Notes under the pieces: model-generated
What the model saw: the letters and a program-made list of their open reading frames with translations, nothing else
Database searches by the model: none
What the model was told of the DNA's origin: nothing
NCBI RefSeq assembly: GCF_032062135.1
Contig: NC_092866.1
Location: forward strand, 26,853,394-26,917,393
Source of the DNA: Pyxicephalus adspersus
Taxonomy: Eukaryota; Chordata; Amphibia; Anura; Pyxicephalidae
Length of the DNA: 64,000 nucleotides
Reading direction: 5' to 3'
Program-made: the position numbers and the translations under genes
Shown: positions 58,400-64,000 of the stretch, piece after piece
Position numbering within the stretch: position 1 is the stretch's first letter
How the letters are laid out: every line of letters begins with the position of its first letter

Positions 58400-59850
58400 A
58401 ACCTATGTGGGTCCAAAAAGTTATGTTATACAAGAGTGGATCTGTTCAAATATCAAAATCTTTCAGTAAAGTATTTACCTCTTTTTGCAAGAAATCTTGA
58501 GTTTTTGAGGACCAGCTTAGAGCTAAATTTGTATAAAAAGAAATGATTTCTTCATGAGATTTTTTTACTATAGCTTCTTTGTAATAGTCTTTTGGAAGTC
58601 CTTAGCTGTTTTTTTAAACTCACTATCCAATGAGCAATTACGTCTAAGTCTTACATACTGTGAGTATGGAATACATTAATATTCACATATACCTTTGATA
58701 TGGAAAATTAACAGAATATTTTTGCAGGTGTATACAGCAATCTAATATAGATCTCCATCAGTCCCATAGACTGTACCATCATAACTTTCAGCATTTGAAA
58801 GTGCCAAAAGGGGCACAGAAAAAAGTTGGTGTGGTCAATAGGGTGGGGCATGATCGGGTGTGGCTAAAGCATGATAGACACCATTGGCTATAGTGGAAAC
58901 ACAGAGACTTATCAGGGTACTACAATAAAACTTATACACATATAAGTATTATACACATATATATATTTACAGTGCAAAAGTGTCCACTAGATAGCACGAT
59001 TACATTAAGTAACATCAACCAATATTCAAATGGGTGGAGTAAAAGTTACCAGGTAACAGGAATTTGTTTTGGAACAAGGGAACCATCAATGAGAGGGATG
59101 TAAAGACCATCCTGACCAGAAGCACAAATGTCCAAAGATGTAGAGAATAAACTATATAATAGAAAAACAGATGTCTTTCGGAGCGTAAATTTACAACATT
59201 TTTATCTTGGCTAGGTTCAGTGAAGTGCAGTCCCATAAGTGTGCTTGTCTTTTCATGTTCCACTGGTGGTGGTGTATTATAAGCTTTTTCTGTAATGTTG
59301 TTTACGTTTTCTGTATGTTCAGTATATAATTTAATAATTTCTTGCAGTGTGGTGTCTACTATCCTAGACCAATAATCTTTTACCAGGAACTGCACCACAA
59401 TCACCCGCAAACACATTCATTAAGTTCTTCCCCCATACAGTTGAATGGTTGGGAGCACAATTGAGAATACAGTACAGTGTTGCGGTACACTACAAGTGTA
59501 AACTCATCAAGCATGTGTGGTGGTAACCCAACTGTAAGAAAGCACCAAAAAAAAGGATGGAGGATATTCTTCAGAAGGAGTCTCCTCCACCACCTCGAAA
59601 TATAGGGCACTCTTTCCAAAGTGAAAAAGGGAATGCTAGCACATGGAGATTTTACATACATTTCATCCTTCTATAGAGACAAGTTGGTCACAACCACCTT
59701 CTGAGCAAATTGGTAATGTGAGTTCAAACAAATCAGTAAGCACACTTTCAAGGTACAAACTTCTCTCCCAACACATTTCATAGATCTGAATATGCTTCTT
59801 CAGGGACATTGGAACATTGCTATAACAATCACATAATTTATATACATACA
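58400..59850 (-). pseudogene. Penelope-like retroelement remnant
   Basis: At the minus-strand 5' end is the hammerhead-like block (59768-59806). It is followed by an open frame (59401-59661, with PFFTLERVPYISRWWRRL) and a leader frame (59015-59416, with LQEIIKLYTEHTENVNNI). Far downstream, near 58570-58650, lies a LRLRRNCSLDSEF-like block matching the post-palm region of Penelope-like enzymes. The central RT is deleted. Penelope-like elements are telomerase-related retroelements with a GIY-YIG nuclease, which is not seen here. Confidence 0.5.
59768..59806 (-). ncRNA. Penelope-like element hammerhead-ribozyme-like core, copy 2
   Basis: On the minus strand CTGAAGA is followed by AGCATATTCAGATCTAT, GAAA and then TGTGTTGGG. 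This gives the hammerhead order CUGANGA, a possible small helix II (ATA/TAT), GAAA and a GUU triplet in place of GUC. It lies at the 5' side of the Penelope-like remnant as expected for its terminal repeat. The copy may no longer cleave. Confidence 0.4.
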
Positions 59851-61119
59851 TGTAAATCTAAACATCAGCTATAGTATAATAATTAAAATATCTTGTTTAC
59901 CTACATTACTTGTATCCAATTCAAAAAACATAAAATGTCCTTTTGTTTCCTTACTCCACCTATAGGTCAGCTTAGGATGGGTTCAGGTTCTGCAACCACA
60001 GCAATCCTCTCAAAACAGGGTAGTTTTACAAAAATCCCAGGGTACAATATCAGTTAATTCTCTGTGGCTTAAAGATTTTATGTAGTTATTAATAAATAGG
60101 TTTAAACATAGATTGTAACTTGTGCGATACATTAATATAGGGCTTGATTAAACATGGTTTATTATAACAATAATAACTTATTTACACATTTAACATTATT
60201 TTTCTAATTGTTTAAAACAATCCTGTACATCAATAAATTATTTAAATATTATTGTTTACTAAAACACAAATCAATTCCACTTTTTACCACTAGGGGGAGC
60301 CAACGTTCCAAAAGTTTGCACAAAAGTTTATTAGATCAAAATTTAATTTACTAATTAATACAACTTTGTAAACAAATATTACTACTCCATCGATACTTTA
60401 TTGCTTACCCTAAACAGGATACACATGTAATAGTCTCTTTTTTCAGTGTGATTCCTCTTTATCTTCAGACAGATGGTGTTGCTGTGCATGCCGAAAACAG
60501 TTCCTCTCCCGCCACGTGGAGTGCAGGAAATATCATCCCGATTTTTGCTTCCGTAAAATAATACAGGAAGCCTGTGGAATGCTTGGATACAGCACACGCT
60601 CATAGTGGAACGTAGGCTGTGTTAGAGCACATGATGCTTTTTATAGCACCTTTGGCATATATCCAAGTTGCAGTTAATGAATGGGGCAGATAGTAACTAA
60701 AAGAATTAAATATACAATTTATACATATACACTTAAAAAATACATTCAATATGCACAAAAAAAATTTTGTTTTAACCAAATAATTTACATTCATTATGTA
60801 TGTTAACCGTTTTAACAGAAGTGAAAAAAACACGAAAAAAAACATTTTTTGTAACGATTTGAAACTGAACATTTCAATTAATCATGTAGTAATGATTAAC
60901 AGCTTTGACGGTATTTATATTAGTAACATTTTTAAAGCCAACAAAAAACAAAACAATCCCTCTATCCATTGCTTAAGTTAGCCACAGACAAGGAAGGCAA
61001 ATGGAACTCTTCAATACACCCGGGTAGAATGTGAAGTGACACTAATTATAGAGATTGCTTGTTTCCTTTAATCAATAATATATACTTCAGATATGAACTT
61101 CAACTAATGTTCATAAAAA

Positions 61120-61760
61120 AATCTTTTTTTTTTTTAATTGACAGGTCAAAATAACATACAATAGTAAGTTAACAACCAGGAATAAAAAAAATGAATATAC
61201 AATAAAAAAGGAACAACAGTACCAAGGAGTTCTGTTAACAAAGGGTATAAGCTAATAACATTTAACACATAGTTAACATCCACAGGGTTGCATTTTCAGA
61301 GTTATATCCCTCATATCGACTCAACGTTTATGCTACCTCGTACACTTAATTGTGTAATCTTCCATAATATACCTCAGTAAATTCAGCTATTATTTTTCTG
61401 ATTTAGTATAAAAGAAAAAAAGGGGAGAATGATGAATAGGGATTTGAGTCAAGTGAAAAGTTATCAAGGGGGTTTGTGGTTGGGGGGTTATTAGGGAATT
61501 GGGGGGGAGGCTAGTTGGTAAGTTTTTCCTCTTCCCTGCTTTATGTGTGCATGTGACTCACATTGTGTTCACGGATGAGAAGCGAGGGCCTGCAGGTAAT
61601 CCTCAGATTTGATAAACATAGTCCAGTAAAACCATCTTTGCCTGGCTACATCCTCTGTGCCCCTAATTAAGACCGTGGGGTCTCCCATCAATTGTAATTT
61701 GTTGATGCGTTCAAACCAGTGAGTTATGGGGGGGTCCCCTGCTGATGCCAAAGATTGGGA
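61120..61760 (-). pseudogene. L1-type LINE, 5'-truncated 3' end
   Basis: The minus strand holds the last part of an L1 ORF2 (61569-61751): THWFERINKLQLMG, then QRWFYWTMFIKSEDYLQAL, typical of the enzyme's C-terminus. A 3' UTR follows, ending in an A run (the T run at 61125-61135 on the + strand). There is no RT or endonuclease. The 5' truncation falls near 61755, where an L2-like RT piece on the other strand begins. Confidence 0.75.
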
Positions 61761-62078
61761 TGCACGCTTCTGCTGCGTCTATCAGTCGGATCAAAAGTCA
61801 CTTGTGACCGCTCCTTTCAAGTCTCTTTCAATGGTAACTCCTCCTCACCCACTCTCCTCCCTGTTGGTGTTCCCCAAGGGTCAGTCCTTGGACCGGTTCT
61901 CTTTTCTCTGTACACCTCCTCTCTCGGTAGTCTCATATCCTCCTTTGGCTTACAGTACCATCTGTATGCTGATGACACATTTATCAGTCCAACCCTGACT
62001 TGTCTCCTTCAGTCCTGGATAAGGTCTCATGCTGCCGGTCAGCCATCTCGTATCTATTTTGTTGGAAATTATTCATGA
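61755..62078 (+). pseudogene. L2-like LINE reverse transcriptase fragment
   Basis: The + frame includes [20 protein letters not shown] and YADD (61965-61976), the RT active-site region of L2-type non-LTR elements. It is open over 107 codons but lacks the rest of the enzyme at both ends. Its right end runs directly into a minus-strand Penelope-like fragment. Confidence 0.8.
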
Positions 62079-62089
62079 ATGCATCCAAC

Positions 62090-62590
62090 TCTTCTTTTGG
62101 GCCTGTTCAGATAATAAATACTGTGTCAATATATCACCTACATAAATTTAACATGGCAGAGATACAGAGAAAAAACATTATTTGAAGGTCCCTTACATCC
62201 CACCAGGTACAGGTTAGCATAGGTGGGGGACATTTGATCCCCATTACAACCTCTATACCTAGATATATTTACCTCATCAAAGGTAAATATATTCCTCCCT
62301 AGTATATAATTTAATATTTTTAGCAAGGATTTATTCCACCCCATGTATCTACCTCTTTTTCTTGTTTGATAAATGAATTTTCTGGGTTTGATAAATCTTC
62401 AATTATCTCTGATAAATCCAATGTATCCTTAAGGTAACAGGGTAGGCAAATACATTTGTTCTTAGATATTTATCAACCAATTCACTAGCCCGTTCAGATA
62501 TACCTCCTACGTCTGATAAGATGGGTCCTCCTGGTGGACTTTTATTATTGTCATAGTATGAGCCTTAGGTAAGCTTTATAATGTTGGGAG
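62090..62590 (-). pseudogene. Penelope-like reverse transcriptase fragment
   Basis: From 62590 downwards the minus strand reads KSPPGGPILSDVGGISERAS (the PPGRPIVS motif region of Penelope-like RT, with R changed to G). A frame at 62138-62344 follows with LLKILNYILGRNIFTFDEV and MSPTYANLYL, the palm part before the catalytic YxDD. Stops separate the two. No hammerhead or GIY-YIG part is visible nearby. Confidence 0.65.
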
Positions 62591-62784
62591 TTTAGAATAT
62601 TGAAAATCCAAAAACTCAAAAACCTCTTTGTTAATTATTTTATTTTTTAATGTTTCAACAAAATATAGCATTCAGCATAGAATACATTCACTTGAATTAC
62701 TGAAAAATATTGAAAAATCAATGGTATGATATATACCTTTGTTTATTCAATATTTTTTTTACCATTAGTAATAAATTAATATTA

Positions 62785-62965
62785 TTATTAATAAACAGTA
62801 TTTATATAGCCCCAACACATTACGCAGCGCTGTACATTAAATAGGGGTTTAAACAGAGCAAAAAGATACAAACAGTGACACAGGAGGAGAGGACCCTGCC
62901 AAGAAGAGCTTTCAATTCAAGAGGTAGGGAAGTGGCGCACATTAGGGGGGATATGGAATGGTGGG
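62785..62965. repeat. Frog repeat sharing the SINE tail
   Basis: CAGTATTTATATAGCCCCAA, CACATTACGCAGCGCTGTAC and ATTAAATAGGGG are followed by CAGTGACACAGGAGGAGAGG and ACCCTGCCAAGAAGAGCTT. The first part matches the tail of the SINEs at 14972 and 54885, so it may be the 3' end of the partner LINE or a related SINE lacking its tRNA head. Confidence 0.6.
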
Positions 62966-64000
62966 TAAGTGGTGAGGGTTTTGAGAGACCGAAAGAGATG
63001 GGTAGGCAAGTGAGATAATAAAAGGCAAATGAAAAGATAAAATATTATTTAATAATAATAACATAAGGTAAAAGGTTTACAATTTTCTGATTTTTAAAAT
63101 GAAAATTTGCAAATGGGTAAAGAGGTTTGTTTTCATAACTTTGGTTTGGTAAAGTTTTATGGCCAAAAAGGACAAATGTGTCATTTTACTAGAGAACCTT
63201 GGGAGAATAGAAAAACACTGCCATTTGTTACTTTTTTGGGTCTGTGGGTCTTTTGGGTTGTGACTCCTAACTTAAGTTTTTTTTCCCACTTTATTGTATA
63301 TTTACCTGAAATAATTTTCTTTTCCTTATAAGCTCCATGGCAGCATGTTAATAAGTTAATCTCCTTCCCCCTACTATCATAGGTTTGTTACTAAATGAAC
63401 TGAAAACAGCCTACAGGCCTAGTGTTACATACCTAGCCCTCCAGAAAATAGGTGGTCACTGCATCTGGCTCAATACAGTAATGTGACATGAGCATGTTTA
63501 CAGAGGACTAGGTGACTGCTTTACAGATAGTTTTCAGAGACACTTATTCTGCTGCTATCCAGAAGAAAGAAATACTTCTCATAGAGTTGTCACCACTACT
63601 GCTACTTCTTAATGCTCAGCCCTGTAAGCAGTGGTGATGATTTTGACTATCCAGGCTGAAATTATTTAGCATGAGGCCCTTTTTGCCTCTATTGACACTA
63701 GAGAACTAAATATAGAGACTAAAGAGGTATAATAAAGAGACTATCTGATTCTCAAATTGTTTTTTAGACCTCCAAATATTTCTGTGGAGTTTTGTCAACT
63801 TCAAGGTCATTAACATCTTGACTGTTCAAGAAGTAGAAGGAAGGCAAAAAGATTTCTTGGTTCAACTGAAACGCCAAAGTCCTGGATGATGTACCAAGAC
63901 TACTTTGGTGGTGGTTCAAAAATTTCAGAACAGTTTTGAAAGCAGTTGTTGCAAACTTCTGTGATGAGGAAAAGTGTTGGAACTGATGCCAACTCTAATT

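Larger units (their letters stand above)
31528..64000 (+). other. nrxn2: nrxn2 intron between the beta-1 and LNS6 exons (5' part)
   Basis: The intron starts GTGAGT and continues past the window's end; no exon with the LNS6 start (GTTYIF-type) is visible. Repeats and transposons are listed individually. I recognise nothing in 31895-32420, 32475-33235, 33535-34450, 34720-34885, 39200-40800, 45375-45900, 46270-46970, 48320-48990, 49225-49770, 49855-50080, 54375-54880 (a loose run of GGACACTGGAACTCT-like phrases), 55190-56800, 60000-61110, 62600-62780 and 62970-64000. The piece at 60430-60610 is GC-richer than its surroundings and unidentified. Confidence 0.75.

Noticed and set aside
60382..60603. 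Minus-strand 73-codon frame in the GC-richer island
   Set aside because: It has no recognisable domain, no splice or conservation evidence, and contains no element motif that I know.
61726..61998. Second open frame over the L2-like RT region
   Set aside because: Only the overlapping frame with VPQGSVLGP and YADD shows RT motifs.

Overview
The window is vertebrate genomic DNA, almost certainly from a frog (probably a ranoid; the species cannot be fixed from the sequence). Three + strand exons identify it as an internal part of a neurexin gene, best matched to neurexin-2 (nrxn2). They are an exon encoding the end of LNS domain 5 (7438-7611), an exon encoding EGF-like repeat C (18535-18654), and the beta-neurexin-specific first exon ending at 31527. 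The beta exon carries a signal peptide and the short His-rich beta-only segment. All three have good splice sites and compatible phases. The two exons that should splice into LNS6 (EGF-C for alpha, beta-1 for beta) both end in phase 1, as needed for a shared next exon, which I could not find in the window. Everything else is intron or the internal beta promoter region.

Layout: 1-7437, intron with a Penelope-like fragment, a hAT MITE nested in another repeat, and a palindromic MITE. 7438-7611, LNS5 exon. 7612-18534, intron with L1 pieces caught up in a fold-back element and a tRNA-derived SINE. 18535-18654, EGF-C exon. 18655-about 31030, intron with a CR1 tail, a piggyBac-like MITE, a Penelope-like fragment, a 250-bp AT-rich hairpin and a long pyrimidine tract with about 43 CT units just upstream of the beta promoter. 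About 31030-31527, beta exon. 31528-64000, at least 32.5 kb of intron crowded with dead transposons: Tc1/mariner, L1 on both strands, a chromodomain Ty3/gypsy element, CR1, L2-like and Penelope-like fragments, SINEs and several MITE families, often nested.

How it works together: the alpha transcript comes from a promoter outside the window and reads through the LNS5 and EGF-C exons. The beta transcript starts inside the intron after EGF-C. Both are expected to join at the LNS6 exons beyond the right edge. The transposons are relics; none has an intact coding region. I see no RNA genes other than the tRNA-like SINE heads, no CRISPR array, and no second cellular gene. I found no convincing new biological system. 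The points most worth a second look are the beta promoter with its CT tract, a possible N-glycosylation site in the beta segment, the long hairpin at 26.6-26.9 kb, hammerhead-ribozyme-like cores in the Penelope-like elements, and several datable nested insertions.
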